Shown: positions 51,240 to 64,000 of the stretch, in pieces | Position numbering within the stretch: position 1 is the stretch's first letter | How the letters are laid out: each line of letters opens with the position of its first letter | From: Phoebastria nigripes | Taxonomy: Eukaryota; Chordata; Aves; Procellariiformes; Diomedeidae | Reading direction: 5' to 3' | Assembly: GCA_035582835.1 (NCBI GenBank) | Contig: JAYKAV010003057.1 | Location: forward strand, 64,739 to 128,738 | DNA length: 64,000 bases | Program-made: the position numbers and the translations under genes | The notes under the pieces: model-generated | What the model was told of the DNA's origin: nothing | Seen by the model: only the letters and a program-made list of their open reading frames with translations | The model's database searches: none

Positions 51240-51420
51240 TGTTGTGGTTTAACCTGGCAGGCAGCCAAACACCACACAGCCGCTCACTCACTCCCCCCNC
51301 CCCTCAGTGGGATGGGGGAGANAATCGGAAAAAAAAAAAAGTAAAATTCGTGGATTGAGATAAAGACAGTTTAATAAAACAGAAAAGGAAGGGAAAATAA
51401 TGATGATGATGATGATGATG

Positions 51421-51454
<34 letters not shown>

Positions 51455-51798
51455 TAGACTATACAAAATGAGTGATGCACAATGCAATTGCTCACCACCC
51501 GCTGAGCGATACCCAAGCAGCGATNGCTACTTCCTGGACCANGCCTCCTATTNATATATTGAGCATGANGTCACATGGTATGGAATACCCCNTTGGCCAG
51601 TTNGGCTAGCTGTCCNGGCTATGCTCCCTCCCAGCTTCTTGTGCACCTGGCAGAGCATGGGAANCTGAAAAGTCCTTGACTAGNAGACTACTTAGCAACA
51701 ACTAAAAACATCAGTGTNTTATCAACATTCTTTTCATATTAAATCCAAAACACAGCACTAGGAAGAAAATTAACTCTATCCCAGCTGAAACCAGGACA
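51240..51798 (-). mobile_element. Solo LTR of an avian endogenous retrovirus (older copy)
   Basis: Begins TGTTGTGGTTTAACC and ends AAACCAGGACA on the plus strand, homologous across its length to the LTR at 53400-53994. Sense orientation is the minus strand: there a CRE-like TGANGTCA precedes an A/T-rich TATA-like region, and ATTAAA (complement of TTTAAT near 51370) fits the polyadenylation signal. The flanks CTGAG (51235-51239) and CTCAG (51799-51803) are a 5-bp target duplication with one mismatch. No internal viral genes adjoin. Twelve single Ns fall inside. Confidence 0.92.
51397..51456. repeat. (ATG)n(ATA)n trinucleotide microsatellite inside the LTR
   Basis: About 7 ATG units pass into about 10 ATA units, occupying the place where the sister LTR at 53400 has nonrepetitive sequence. 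Expansion probably began in the LTR's A-rich tract. Confidence 0.95.
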
Positions 51799-53399
51799 CT
51801 CAGTGACTGGCAGATAGCCTGTGATTCCTGTGTGGCATAGGGAGCCCATTCACTGCCTCTCTCAGGGCCAGCTAGGGGAGAACAACAGGCAACAGCAAGC
51901 TACAGGCTTGTCAAGGGAATGAGAGGAGATAAGAAACCATCCCTGACATAGGAAGAGCAGGATGGGGAAAGGAAGAACAGCATTTGTCTGGGATAAGGTA
52001 GAAGATGGGCTGTGAAGGAAAAGTTCTGGCAGAAAGCAGAGGAGGAAGCCATTTTCCTGTAGAAATAGCCCATTTGATTTTAATCCACCCCTGGGTATTA
52101 GTCAAGGCAAGTATTAAAACTTCTGTACAGTGTAGCTTGATCTCCCCTGTGACCCATCCTCAAATTGTGGATGAGCTCTTTAGGTGAAGAGGGAAGCTCA
52201 CCTAGTGCAGACCTGGAGAGATGTTACATGAGGCAAACATCCAAAAACTGTAAAGAAAATGCCTCCCACCCTACATGCTGCATTGGTTTTGCCAGTCTCC
52301 AAGGGGCAGCACCACTTTCTCCACCGCACTTAGAGTGCTACTCACAACCGCTAACCGCTTGCTCCTGAGACACCAGTGGCAGCTGAACCACCATCAGAAG
52401 GCAATACTGAACATCGCATCTTAACATTTTTTTCAGGTTTTTTCAAACCACCAAGTTTTTTTGAGCAGAACCAGGCTGATACATTATCTTTTAAGCCTCT
52501 ACTGCGTATAGACACAAGAGTTTCATTAACTCAAATTGAGTCCTACCTTAACAGCTACATTGTGGAGTCTGGTTCTTNTGGTGTTTGAGATAGAAAAGGA
52601 ACTGTCTCTGCTTTTGCAGCAATATAGGAGCAGTTTTTGCTTTCAACTTTAAATGAAGCTCTGTATTAGTCCCCTTTCAGCTCTACTTGATATTTTCTGG
52701 ATAAATTACTCAGCACACTCATCTGTTCTTACATCCAGGCTATGTACTCTTTTTTAAATGCAAGACGCCTGGAACATCTTCAGTACTAGCATCATCACCT
52801 GGCATGATCTGGGCAGACATCATCCTGAGTTGGCAAGGGGATGAACCAGACCTTGGTTTCTCAGATTTTTCCACAAACTGTGAAGAACAAACCTATAAGC
52901 TACTTTATTATAAACAGTACATTTACAGTTTCAATAGAAGTCATAGAAAAGAGAAAAAGAGATCTGTACANGAGTCCTGCCTGCTCCCCTGCCCCCCTCC
53001 TGATCAATACTGGCCTCCCACTTTCATATTACTCCATGCTGCAATAACCTATCCCCTTTGCATGTCCTCTGTGCATATGTACTTGCATTTTTCTCCTGCC
53101 CTCAACTCCCATGGCTCCTCTGCATGTCTGCCATGCTGATNGCTATAGGGCCATAACTGTTGGCAGGTTCATCCCTAACCTGATATGATATGGTGTGACA
53201 TTAGCCAACCAAAGACAGTAATCACAGTTGCTGTGGAGTTGTCAGCATCCAGTCAACTTTCCCTTCACCCCACTACAATTCATCCTCAACTGAGCTAGGG
53301 AAAAAAAGGGAAAGACTATAAAAATCTTATCAAGAAACTGCTACCAGCTGACATGACAGACAGGTCCAACAGCAGAACATGATCCTTGTATTTTAAGAT
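51799..53399. other. Sequence between two solo LTRs; no retroviral genes
   Basis: No gag, pol or env signature, primer-binding site or polypurine tract recognised. Each LTR has its own target duplication, so this is host sequence and not a proviral interior. Confidence 0.7.
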
Positions 53400-53994
53400 T
53401 GTCGTGGTTTAACCCCAGCCAGCAACTAAGCCCCACGCAGCCCCTCACTCACTCCCCTCCGGTGGGATGGGGGAGAAAATCCGAAGAGTAAAAGTGAGAA
53501 AACTCGTGGGTTGAGATAAAGGCAGTTCAATAAGTAAAGCAAAAGCCACGCATGCAAGCAAAGCANAACAAGGAATTCATTCACTGCTTCCCACCAGCAG
53601 GCAGGTGTTCAGCCATCTCCAGGAAAGCAGGGCTCCATCACGCNTAACGGTTACTTGGGAAGACAAACGCCATCACTCCGAACGTCCCCCCCTTCCTTCT
53701 TCTTCCCCCAGCTTTANATACTGAGCATGANGTCATACGGTATGGAATATCCCTTTGGTCAGTTGGGGTCAGCTGTCCCGGCTGTGTCCCCTCCCAGCTT
53801 CTTGTGCCCNCCCAGCCTCTTCGCTGGTGGGGTGGGGTGAGAAGCAGAAAAGGCCTTGGCTCTGTGTAAGCGCTGCTCAGCAGTAACCAAAACATCCCTG
53901 TGTTATCAACACTGTTTTCAGCACAAATCCAAAACATAGCCCCATCCTAGCTACTGTGAAGAAAATTAACCCCATCCCAGCCAAAACCAGCACA
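53400..53994 (-). mobile_element. Solo LTR of an avian endogenous retrovirus with intact 5-bp target-site duplication
   Basis: A 595-bp LTR bounded by TGTCGTGGTTT and AAACCAGCACA (near-perfect inverted termini). It is flanked by identical AAGAT at 53395-53399 and 53995-53999, a 5-bp duplication left by retroviral integration. Minus-strand sense shows a CRE (TGANGTCA, 53728-53735) next to a TATA-like box (about 53714-53722). The structure is that of a solo LTR left after recombination between the two proviral LTRs. The exact ERV family is not assigned. Confidence 0.96.
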
Positions 53995-56900
53995 AAGATT
54001 TACATCACCGCAGATTGGGAGAACAGTTCAGTCATATTCATATTTTACTAACTTTTTTTTCTGACATCTCTAAGAGTCGTATTCGCTTTTTAGCTTTAAT
54101 TTTAAATGTTCTTCTAGGTTTTTCAGAACGGCTACAATGCAAAGGCTTGATATTCCTTCCAACAACCTCTAATATGTTTGCCTTAAGGAGAAAGAGACTA
54201 ACCACGTTCAAGGAGTAAAAGACAGGTCTATATGCTAATCTGCTATGTGTAGGGCACCAATCCTTAAATAAGTATCATACCATGATCATTTACTGCTTAT
54301 GTTTGCAATGTTCTCACAAGACTAGAGCATTATTACATCCACATACAAGCCACAGAGACATAAAGTCAAAATTTGTATTTTACTGTTCTCAGCAAAGGCC
54401 CAGATCCATACCTCTAACCTCAGCACCTGCCTGCNCAGATGTGTGGGAGGAAACGATGTACTAGAAGAGGACAAGAATGACTTTTTCTCAGCAAGTACAG
54501 AATTTCTCTGGTGTCTGATTCCCAGAAATAATTAAAAAAAAAAAAAGACAGTTCCCAAAGTAGTTCTTTCCACAAGGTAACTAACAGCAATCACTCTTGT
54601 AAAGCAAACAGTAAGGCTTAGGAGTATCACTGTGGGTACCACCCTGCATGTGTTCTGCTCTCAACTTCAGGCTGATCTTTGGGATCTTTGCAGCAGTGTA
54701 AGAGCAAGGGCTCTGCTCCCCTGGGGATTTCCAACTGGACTGTTTAAGGCAATGGATCCACCTCTGGAAGTGTAGGAGGTAACATTTTAACCCCTTGGGC
54801 AGATCCACCAGCTTCATCCCCACAAAAGGCTTAGCTATCAGAAAGCAGGACTAGAAGGAGGAGGCTGTAGGCTTGACAAAATGTCAGAGAGCGAAACCCT
54901 GTTCTCCACCTGTCTATACCAAGTCACCATCCAACGGCCAGGAAAATCAGCGAGAAACCTTTTTACACAAACACAGGAGAAACCCATTCAAGGAGAAATC
55001 CAGCTGGTGCCAGCAACATGACAGTGGCTCAGGGACTTAATGACTGTGCCAGTGAAGAAGTTTCATCGGGTGTACAACATACGCACCTCATTTTATCCCC
55101 ACCTCTAAGGAGACAAAAATATCTATTTTTAGGATGCTTAAAGAGCCCAGCAGATAGTCTAAGCCTACCCAAGCAAGTAGCCTGGACTTACTACAGACCC
55201 GTACGAGTGTCATGCAATGGGAGTGCATGAGGGACAGTGAAATGGGGAGAGGAGGAAAACCCATCTCAACTTTGATGAGACTCTCACCTTCTCTGAATGA
55301 ATATGACACACACACNCCCCTTCCTTTTCCTTCTTTAATATTGCTCTCTTTTTTCTCTGGCAGCCTGTGCTCTGGGATACCTCTGCAGACCCCCAAAGGA
55401 GCAGGAGATATGGGTCCACATGCCCAGCACAGCTGTGGGGAGGGAAGGCACTGCACACAAAGACTTTGTAGAGCAACCCACAAAACCAAGTCAGCTGGTT
55501 ACATTTGGTTTAGAAGTGTAACCACACAAGGATGGACTACTAAATGCTCTTTGGTCTTGCAGCAGCGGTGGAGGTGAAGAAGCTTCTGCCAGTTTATCAA
55601 CTGTGTCCATTCCCAAGGAGTAAACCTGAGCCTCAATTAAACATACCATTTATTAAGCACTATATTTAAAAACTATGATTGCCAGTAACCTTTCTTTCTG
55701 TGTATGTACAAATCCAATGCAAATAGCCAGCTAGAATATCCCCACAGGTCCATCAGCGACTTTCCACTTTATAAAACCACCTACCCAAACATTAACCTCA
55801 GTGGCTGNTCATGGATTTGCATATGCAAACCCTGAGGAATGGAGACAAGGATGACTTAACTTGCAAGAAAGCACATGCAATAGGCTGAGAGCATGAAACA
55901 GGGGTTCAGGCATTAGCCACAAATTATGCTGAAATTTTGAATCTGTTATCTAAAGCCTTCCCAAACTCCTGCAACATCTTGGGCTAGCATCACAGGGATG
56001 GTGGCAACATCAAAATAAATCATGGTTTTGTATAGTAGAAGGAAATGAGGGTGTTAGGGTTTCTGAATTTTATGCAAATCNGCCAATGGAGGTACAGTGG
56101 ACAGTCACACCAGTTTGGAGCTTTTATTCTCATTAGTGTACCACAACCACGACAGAAGGTATAGTTCCTACTGCTCTTCAAAAGTGACTTGAGTCAGGGC
56201 TTAAGAAAGCAGTCTGTTTAACTTGCTCTCCTGGTCACTTGGGCAATTTCTCACCAGAGATATGGAAACATGGGAGCAGCAGAAAAGGCCAAATGGCTGC
56301 ATTTGTACCACCATGTTTCTCTGCCACTCCCCACCATGGGGCTGAACTGAGTACATCAGCAGCAGTGCTCTGGCTCGTCCCAAAACCAGTGGAGTTGACA
56401 ACCGATACAAATGCAGAGGTAGAAAACTTCTGCAAAAGTCACCAGTGCAAACCAAACGTCCTCAACCTGAGCAAATGCAGGCACCTGATTTTCAAGCTGG
56501 CTCTGTCACCTTGGCTCCAGAGAGGGCTGGGGGTTCAGGGGTGTCCCTGTGCCTAGCTTTCCATGTCACCTCCATCCAGTGCTCAAGGTGACCTCCCTCC
56601 TTCTCTGCCCAGCTATGGCCACTTGTTGGAGATGAGGGCCTGGACTTTAGGCACGGAGATGCTGGCATTTTGGGAGAGCATTGCGGAAGGCTGTCATGCA
56701 GGGCCAGGAAAGGCGGCACGTGGGGATGGGCCAGAGCTCACCACTCCTTGGGGATTCCCAGCTGACAGTGGTGTCCCCTTGGGGACAGACGTAGGGGTTC
56801 GAGATCTTCCTTGTACCTGCCTTTCCTTTTATGGTTGATGGAAAAACAAGCCTGTAGCAGGGAAACATTTTCTTTCCCCCTCCTGCCTCAAAAAGAAGAC

Positions 56901-59900
56901 TCCTTACATGAGTCTTGGGCGTGATTCCTAGCAAGTGTGAACGCAGAAAACCAGGGCGGATTTATGCCGTGGGGGGTCTTCTCTGAGAAGGAACAATATC
57001 GCTGTACAGCTCAGCCGAGGTCAGGGACGTCCTGCCACCCACCAGGACAAGGAGGAGGGACAATCTGGCTTTGAGCCCCGTATAAAGCCAGGTCGGTGCT
57101 GCTGATTCACCAATAAATCAGTGCCGGGCAAGTGCAAATGCTTGTTCTGGTCCTGGAGCTGACCGACTCTCCCATCTAACCAGAGGGAGTCACTTTATCT
57201 CCCCCTAATTATTTCCCCTGCCACATTTTATCCTCTTAGAGTTACAAGCTCTTTGGGGCAGATGTCTTAGTGAGTATTTGCACAGCAGGATCTGAATCCC
57301 GAATGGGCCCTCCTGGCATTATGAAAATTCAATTAAGGGCTTCAGCCATAAAAATGTAAANGATGTAGCTACTTATCATTTGAGCATATAGAGACACATA
57401 AACACACATATGCAGATACACATGCCCCGGGGAAGCAGCGCCTAATGCAAAAATGTAACTCTCTCAAAATAACAGCGCTATGTTGCATTTAAGCCCTTTC
57501 CTTTGGATACGAATATATATATTTTACTTGTTCCTTTTCTCTCCTGTAGAATAAAAATAGCATGACACTGGGGACAGAAGCTGGCTAAACAGAAATCACT
57601 TTTCAGGACAAAAAGCAATTGCTACAAAAGTAATTGCAGCAATGCGCAAAATCTTCTGAAGCAGTTTTCAAAAGTTTGTGGTGACATACTGGGTCAAATA
57701 AACATAATTTTTCAGATATACTTTTCTGCGATATACAAATTAATAAGGTTTTACTACTGATTCGAAGATCAGTCTCTAAGTATGCTGTTTTATTTATATT
57801 TAATATCGGTAGCACCTGGCTATTTAGCTTCTTTTTTTGTGCCACAGAAACAAGCTGTATTTGCCTGTGTGATAAATGATAATGTTCTGTGCTAAAATAG
57901 ATTTGGATGTGTATTCAAGGGTAGGCTATTCAAGTCTNGGGTATTTGCTTGTGTAAATTTTGATGTAAATTTTGCTGTTAAGATGTTGATATTTCAACAC
58001 GATTCCGTGACTCATTTCTGCTCTGCAAAATTGAGTGTGGCTCACTGTCCAAGCAGTTTAGGCTTATTCATGTACTTAGAATACAAAGAGCATTCTCATC
58101 TGACCTGTTTTAAATATATATCTTACATTACATTCAGCTGTATCACCCTCTCAAGGTGACTATTTCTGAGCCGCTTACTATAAAGGCACTGTTTTTTTCT
58201 CCTCTGAAAAAAATGAAAGTGTCTCTCTGTCATCCCTTTTTGTTTTNTTTTAAATTTTCTTTTCTTCTTAGCAGTCATTCTGGGTAAAGCTTCCTCAACT
58301 AACTTCAGATAACACATAGGCCTAGCTCTGAGATAGCTGACTAGGGTGTTTTTATAGTCAGCAGGGAGAAACGGGAGCTTGGAGGGTCCAATTATTCCCC
58401 CCAAAGTGGGCCAGATGAACCGTGCCTTAGAAGCACCTGCACAAGGAGTCAACCATGTCCACACTTCTGACTTCAACACCCAGGCTGTGGCATGATGGAC
58501 CTGGTCCACTGTGTCTCATTTGTAGGTTGATTGTTATTTCTATATGGAAAGTTTGGCAAAAAAGAGGTGTAGGTTTTGATTTTATGACAGTTTTTAAAAG
58601 TATATCTGCAGGGCACTTACTTCAGTGAACTTTTACAACGTCCTCTGGATCATCATTATCTTCAGGTAATGTAGTTTAAGAGGTCTGGATTATATTCATG
58701 TGCCTTGCTAAATGAGAGGCTACAGTTATGCAGAAAAGAAGAATATAGAATATCCTATATGTCTCCTCTATATGTATTCTATATATTGAGAGAATACATA
58801 ATAGAACATGGAACTGTGAAGAAATAAAAATAAGTGTAAAAACCTTTAAGGACAAGACCCAGCTCAAATATGTGGTACATGAGAGTCGGGGTGCCCCAGG
58901 CTCTGCTCCCATCCCCAGTCCTCAGGGAGCATCCTACCCTCCCTGCACGCACCCCCCCCATTTAAGGGGTTGATTGACTTGTGCAAGCCAGGTGCTGATG
59001 GGAACCCGCTGTGTGTGGGAGTGCAGGGCAGGCCAAGGGAGGGGGCTGGCTACTGTGCAGATTTGTGCTAGGACTGGGCTTTGGGCATCAGAGAGCAGCA
59101 AGAAGGGAATTGGGAAGGATGATAGGAGCCTTTTCTAGCACTAAAAAGAAAGAGCCTGGTGAGTTACAAGAAAAAAGCAAAAAAAATTGAGTTTACAGGA
59201 TTCGAAAAAAGTATGAAAAGTTATAAGCAAAAAATAAATAAAAAAAACAGGCAGGGAGCCATCACAAGGGAAAAAGAGAAAGTCTCCAGTGTGTCAACAT
59301 AGGTGCAGGTACATGCATACATACACACACACGGAGTTAAGAGCCAGAGAAGCTGTTCAGAGGGGTGGCTTATGTCCGAGTCCTGTTTGTGCACGTTTGA
59401 AGTATCACTGCTCTCTACCTCTGCAAAGTTTCTGAGTTTGCTGGAGAACTTTTCTGAATGGCCCTTACAGGAGCTTGTCCAAAAAGGATTTCTCATTAGA
59501 CCCCTTTAATTTGCCATAGCTCTGAGATGGGACACGCTGTGACTGACGCCCTAAATGGGGTATTAAAAAAATATTAAGGAAATTCAGAAGTACAATTCAT
59601 GGGAGATTCCTCCCTGTAATGTAACCAAACTATTAAATTTCTTCATGAAACTTCTGAAGCACATAATTTTTGGCAGCAAAATTGAGGGACTGCCAAGTGC
59701 CTGAGAAATATAGACAGGGAGATTAAAGTGAGCGGCAGCCCGCAGGATGACAGCCGCTGGAGAGATATTTTCATCACCTGTGGAACCTGCTCCCAAACTG
59801 ACAAGCATTAATGCTCATTCCTAATACTTAGTAATCTCTAAGCTACATGAGTAGTTAAAAACTGACACAGCTGAAAATTTGTCTCAGTTGCACCCAAGCA

Positions 59901-60757
59901 ACGCCCACATCAAAGGATACGATACAAAAATATCCTCCATTTACACAAGGATAATGCAACATAATGGCTTAAACAAACATTGCGAGATGAACACAGAGGA
60001 GAGAGAGCTATAGAGGGATGTATGTGCCTTATTCCTCATGTCATGAAGCCTTCGCCGTGTCTTGTTAATCCAGCTGTTTTTACACTGTCCGTTCAACATT
60101 ACCTTTGTCCTTTAAAATTTACAGACATAACTACCAACCACAGCAACAAATTAGGAGGAGATTAGAGAGCCCCTTATCTACTCACAGGATCCGTTTTCAA
60201 ATAATCTGCCCTAGCTCTTCATAATCTAAGTTTATTCAGATACCCAAAAGGGCTCATAAATACAGGTCATTCTGATAAATTTTCCCATCTTGCTTACAGT
60301 GTTGTTTCCCTAAGGGAATTGTGCTATTCCTTCACCCTGGGGACTCCTGTGAGATCCCAAGCTGGAGAGACCCTCTGTAATCCAGCCCAGCAGATGGTGG
60401 GGTTCACTGCAACCACACACGGAAATCCATCTGCTCAGGATGGGACCTAATGTGTGCCTACAGCTCAGAGGGTGGAAAATCAGTGGCCAAAATGTTAAGT
60501 CCCTCCATCCGCCAGAGGAGAAAGGCAGGTACCCTTGAAGGCTGGGGGAGGAAGGGCCCTCTCTTTATCCATCCACAGCTCTGACCCATGGGCTGGGCTC
60601 ATCCACTTGGTCCTGCCTCCAGTTAGTGGAAGGAGGCAAGCATGCCCAAAGGGATTTGTTTCTTCCTAAGCCAGCTGGCATGAAGCACCCATGGAGTCTC
60701 ATTTCCAGGCACCTGGACATCTTCAGGTTACACATCTGCACACGGACAACACTGGGG
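53995..60757. other. Intergenic, no gene recognised
   Basis: Mostly AT-rich single-copy sequence with short frames. The longest are 55088-55489 minus (133 codons) and 58123-58509 minus (128 codons), neither recognisable. It also has an A-run near 54535-54545, an AT-rich imperfect repeat at 58740-58790 and a short CA repeat near 59325. Confidence 0.6.
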
Positions 60758-60903
60758 AATCATAGAATGGTTTGNGTTGGAAGGGACCTTCAAAGATCAC
60801 CTAGTCCAACATCTTTCACTAGATCAGGTTGCTCAAAGCCCCATACAACCTGACCTTGAACACTTCCAGGGATGGGGCATCCACAACGTCTCTGGGCAAC
60901 CAG
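60758..60903 (-). mobile_element. CR1 LINE, short 3' fragment
   Basis: Plus strand reads GAATCATAGAATGG, GTTGGAAGGGACCTTCAAAG, CTAGTCCAACATC, then the ACCTTGAACACTTCCAGGGA segment, stopping at CTCTGGGCAACC. It is close in sequence to the copy at 50048 but only about 146 bp long. Confidence 0.95.
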
Positions 60904-63900
60904 AGTATTATACATACAGGGAAGATAAGCTGGAGGTGACTACATCACCTTCAAAACATACTGAAAAGCCCAGACCTTGGGCTCAGTCTGGTGAGACCGA
61001 GGGCATTTCAGCCTAAGTATCTCTTGCGAACAGGCATAGCTCACAGTCCATGCAGGGGGACAGGGTCTGCAGTGTCACCCTGCCATTCCCAGCTGCTGTG
61101 ACAGCCACCAGCCAGCTCCCTACCAGCTTCTTCATCTCTCCCTTCCCCCCAAAAGTCATGCACCGGGAAACTCTTCTTTTTCCCTGGAGCCCCTTATTTT
61201 CAGGTTTACCTTCATCATTTGCTTGCATACCCATGTGATCCGTTTTACTTCTATTTTAAGATGAAGGTTTACTTATTATTCAGCTTTCATTTCTGANGCA
61301 GTGGTCATTTGTCACAAAGTATGTATCTCTATAAATATTACCACGTGGTTGTCACCCTCACTTGTCTGGTAGAGGGTTTTCTGACACAGACTAATGACAC
61401 TGGGGCTGACTAAGGCCACCACTGCCAGCTCCTGCCTCACCACTGAGACAGTGTATTTGAGTATAACTACTGACTTGGTGGCAAGGTCAATGGAAAAAGG
61501 ACCGGAGCAGTGATGAATACCGATCCAGGACAGCTCCCAGATAGTGCCAACATCTTCTTTCATCCCTTTAAACAGCTTCACCAGGACTTGTTCCTCTCAC
61601 ATACTTTGCAATCACCAGCGGCACTGGTTATCAGAAGATGTGCTTCTCAGGCATGTGGAAAGTACCGTGCCAAAAGCACCCCTCGGAGCAAGAGAGTTTA
61701 TTTACCTTATTCTAGGCAGATAAATGTTTTGTTAAATCTGGCTGCAGCTGTCATAGGATAATTAATGTACATATCTTCTATCCGTGACTATTATTTGAAT
61801 AAGCACCTGCATCTGCCCCCAAAATTGCACGTCAGTTACATAGATTTGTCACCAAGAGATGAATGAATCCTAACTCCAAATTCATGATTCATGTGCTACC
61901 CTAGAAAACCAAACGTTAAGTTTAATTAGCTCCCAGACTAATTGCTTAATTTTATTTAAAAAAAAAAAAATCCTCTAAAGCATTCCTAGCCAACCATTTG
62001 GGAGATTACTGCTTGTCTGAAAGGTACTAATGAGCCACCAGCAAAAGATAAAGTCAACAGCAGATCTGGTGCCTGGGCATGCAGCCTCCCTCCGGCATAG
62101 CACTGGAGTACCATGGCCAGGCTTACTTACGCTTACTGCAACAGGGAGATCAGACGGTGCTTCTTTCAGTAAGAAACTATACTTGGGGGTTGACCAAAAG
62201 GGTCACAATAAACACATTAGGACAAACTGATATTGGTTTCACTGGTATGGACTCAAACACTCAGGTAAGTATGAGTGAGCAGCATGATACTGCCCAAAAA
62301 AGAAAATCTGCGGTCTAAACAGAGGCTACAATTACACTGATGTAAATATGGAAGGCAGCTCATCCTTAAACCCGGTTTTAGTCCTACCATCTGTAAGATT
62401 TATTTAACTGCTTTACAGAATTGGGATTTAGGTAAATACCTCCATGTATATCACGTAGGTAAGAATTTTAACATGGAGCTTTTTCAGCCAGTAATTGGCT
62501 GAAATCAATTCAGATTGATAATTCTGATAAACACTATTAAATAGTGACTAAACAGTAAAGACAGTACATTTATTGAATGCTTTTTCATATCAGCCCCAAC
62601 AGGACCTAAGAGTTGTCAGGGCTTAGCGAGCCTGAACATTTAAGCAGTTCGAAGAAAGGAGGAGGCCAGAATCAAGTCTGCATGTTCAAACCAGGAATGA
62701 ATATCTAAGTATACCGGAAGAGGTAATATTTATCTGTTTTTTTAATTAATTGTAATTTTAATTAGTATTTCAGTGCTCTGCAAACTCATAAAATGGAGTC
62801 TTGTTCACTGCAGGCTCTTTTCGAGATGTTGGGCATCTCTGGTGACAGCTACAGATTTTCTCCCTTCTGACCTGAACCTTTGGGCTGAAACATGAGCTGT
62901 GGCTCTCTCTGTAGTGGCTAGAGGGCAACCCCCTCCAAGCCCTCAAAATTCACCTGACTCCAGAAGCTGGGGCTGAGAAGCAACCAGCTAACCTCTGGTT
63001 CCCGGGATCCCCCCTAAGCCTAGAGGGAGTAGCCTGCACTCAGGTCAGTGCAGAGGTGATGGGTGATGTCTATGCCTGACAGTATCAGAGCGAGACACTA
63101 CACCAATGCCCTGCAGAAAAGCAGAAAACATCCTCCACCACTGTTGTGAAATAAGCTGGCCCTAAGATACAATCGCCATCTATGCAATGCTTGAGGTAAG
63201 CTGCCATTTATATACCTAATCCAAACTAGCTCCTATTGGGCTTGCACGAACATTGCCAGCAGAGATGCACAAAGCCTCAGAGCAAGACAGGGAGCATCAT
63301 AGTTCTCAGCAGTGTATTTCTTGCAGTCTGCAACATACATTAACAGCAAGGAGAGTCAGTGAATTCACGTATCCACTGTAAAAGCCTGGTCTCGCTCCTA
63401 GCTTGTTTTACTGGGAGCACTTTTTGTCAAGTAATAAACATCCCTCTAACTAAAGACTATGGCCCCAGTCCTGAGCTGCACCCTACGCACCCCAACAGTA
63501 TTGAGGGCTGCAAAGTTCAACTTGCACATGCAACCACCAGGTAGGCGTTTATTTGCTGCATGTTGCATAGTTATACAACCTGCACATTTATATCAAAACC
63601 CTAATATTTAAAACAGAAAAATCAGTTCAAGATCCCTTTCAACAGCAAGAAGGACAACAAAGCAAAGCAGAGAAAAAAAGCAAAGCCACCCTGTGCCACA
63701 CCGTGTGCAAGGAGCCCTGAACCTGTACAATGCACGAGCTGGAGCATTTTTATCCCATGGGATGTTCAGCTACAGATTGGACTCTGCCAGTTGTGAATAG
63801 CCTTTCCTCTCAGCTCTTTGGGCCTGAGGAAATTATTTAGGTGGCATCTAAGCCAAAGCCAGGGGATTTTAGCTCAAGATGCAGTCCTTGTCTGAAAGAT

Positions 63901-64000
63901 GGGGAATATCCTCAAGAAATTACTGAAATAATTAAGAAGCAAACAACAAAATATCCCCAGCTCTAGCTCCTTCTGCCAGGCTGCTCCTCACTGTCGTTCC
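60904..64000. other. Intergenic, no gene recognised
   Basis: Single-copy sequence to the window edge. AT-rich parts near 61860-61980 and 62440-62800. Short frames only (at most 89 codons). Confidence 0.6.

Noticed and set aside
51240..53994. A provirus with two LTRs and an interior
   Set aside because: The two LTRs differ strongly, each has its own target duplication, and the 1.6 kb between them shows no retroviral genes.

Overview
This is a eukaryotic, avian-type intergenic window. The evidence is repeated CR1 LINE 3' ends with the characteristic ATTCTATG-type tails, two bird-type endogenous-retrovirus LTRs, a single MIR-like relic, AT-rich single-copy sequence, and one intronless vertebrate GPCR. 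The base is probably a neoavian bird; that is an inference from repeat type only. The assembly is draft quality: there are many single Ns and one 424-bp gap at 36761-37184.

The only clearly functional protein gene is OXGR1 (26099-27130, + strand), the 2-oxoglutarate/dicarboxylate receptor, 343 residues with all canonical receptor and ligand-pocket residues. About 22 kb downstream on the same strand lies a tandem OXGR1-like copy (48122-49126). It is alignable in one frame over its whole length but carries one internal stop after TM6. It has also lost the TM3 Arg3.50 and most basic pocket residues, so I annotate it as a pseudogene. A 105-bp patch over the TM5-TM6 loop is almost identical between the two copies, which points to gene conversion.

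Region by region: 1-22450 is AT-rich, mostly single-copy DNA with four CR1 fragments and small simple repeats. 22450-24130 holds a CpG-richer stretch with a good splice donor (possible OXGR1 5' noncoding exon) followed by an AT-rich block resembling a conserved noncoding element. 26-27 kb is OXGR1. 27.8-29.1 kb is an old CR1 copy followed by a small GC-rich patch. 33.0-33.1 kb is a MIR-like SINE. 36.4-37.7 kb is a younger, internally deleted CR1 containing the assembly gap, and 38.4-39.2 kb is another old CR1. 39.2-48.1 kb has no recognised gene. 48.1-49.1 kb is the receptor pseudogene. 50.0-54.0 kb is a repeat cluster (CR1 plus two related solo LTRs, the second with perfect 5-bp target duplications). 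54-64 kb is single-copy sequence with one short CR1 fragment.

I found no RNA gene, CRISPR array or multigene system that I can support. The most interesting content is the OXGR1 duplication, with decay of its basic residues largely at CpG sites and a conversion patch, together with the LTR pair.
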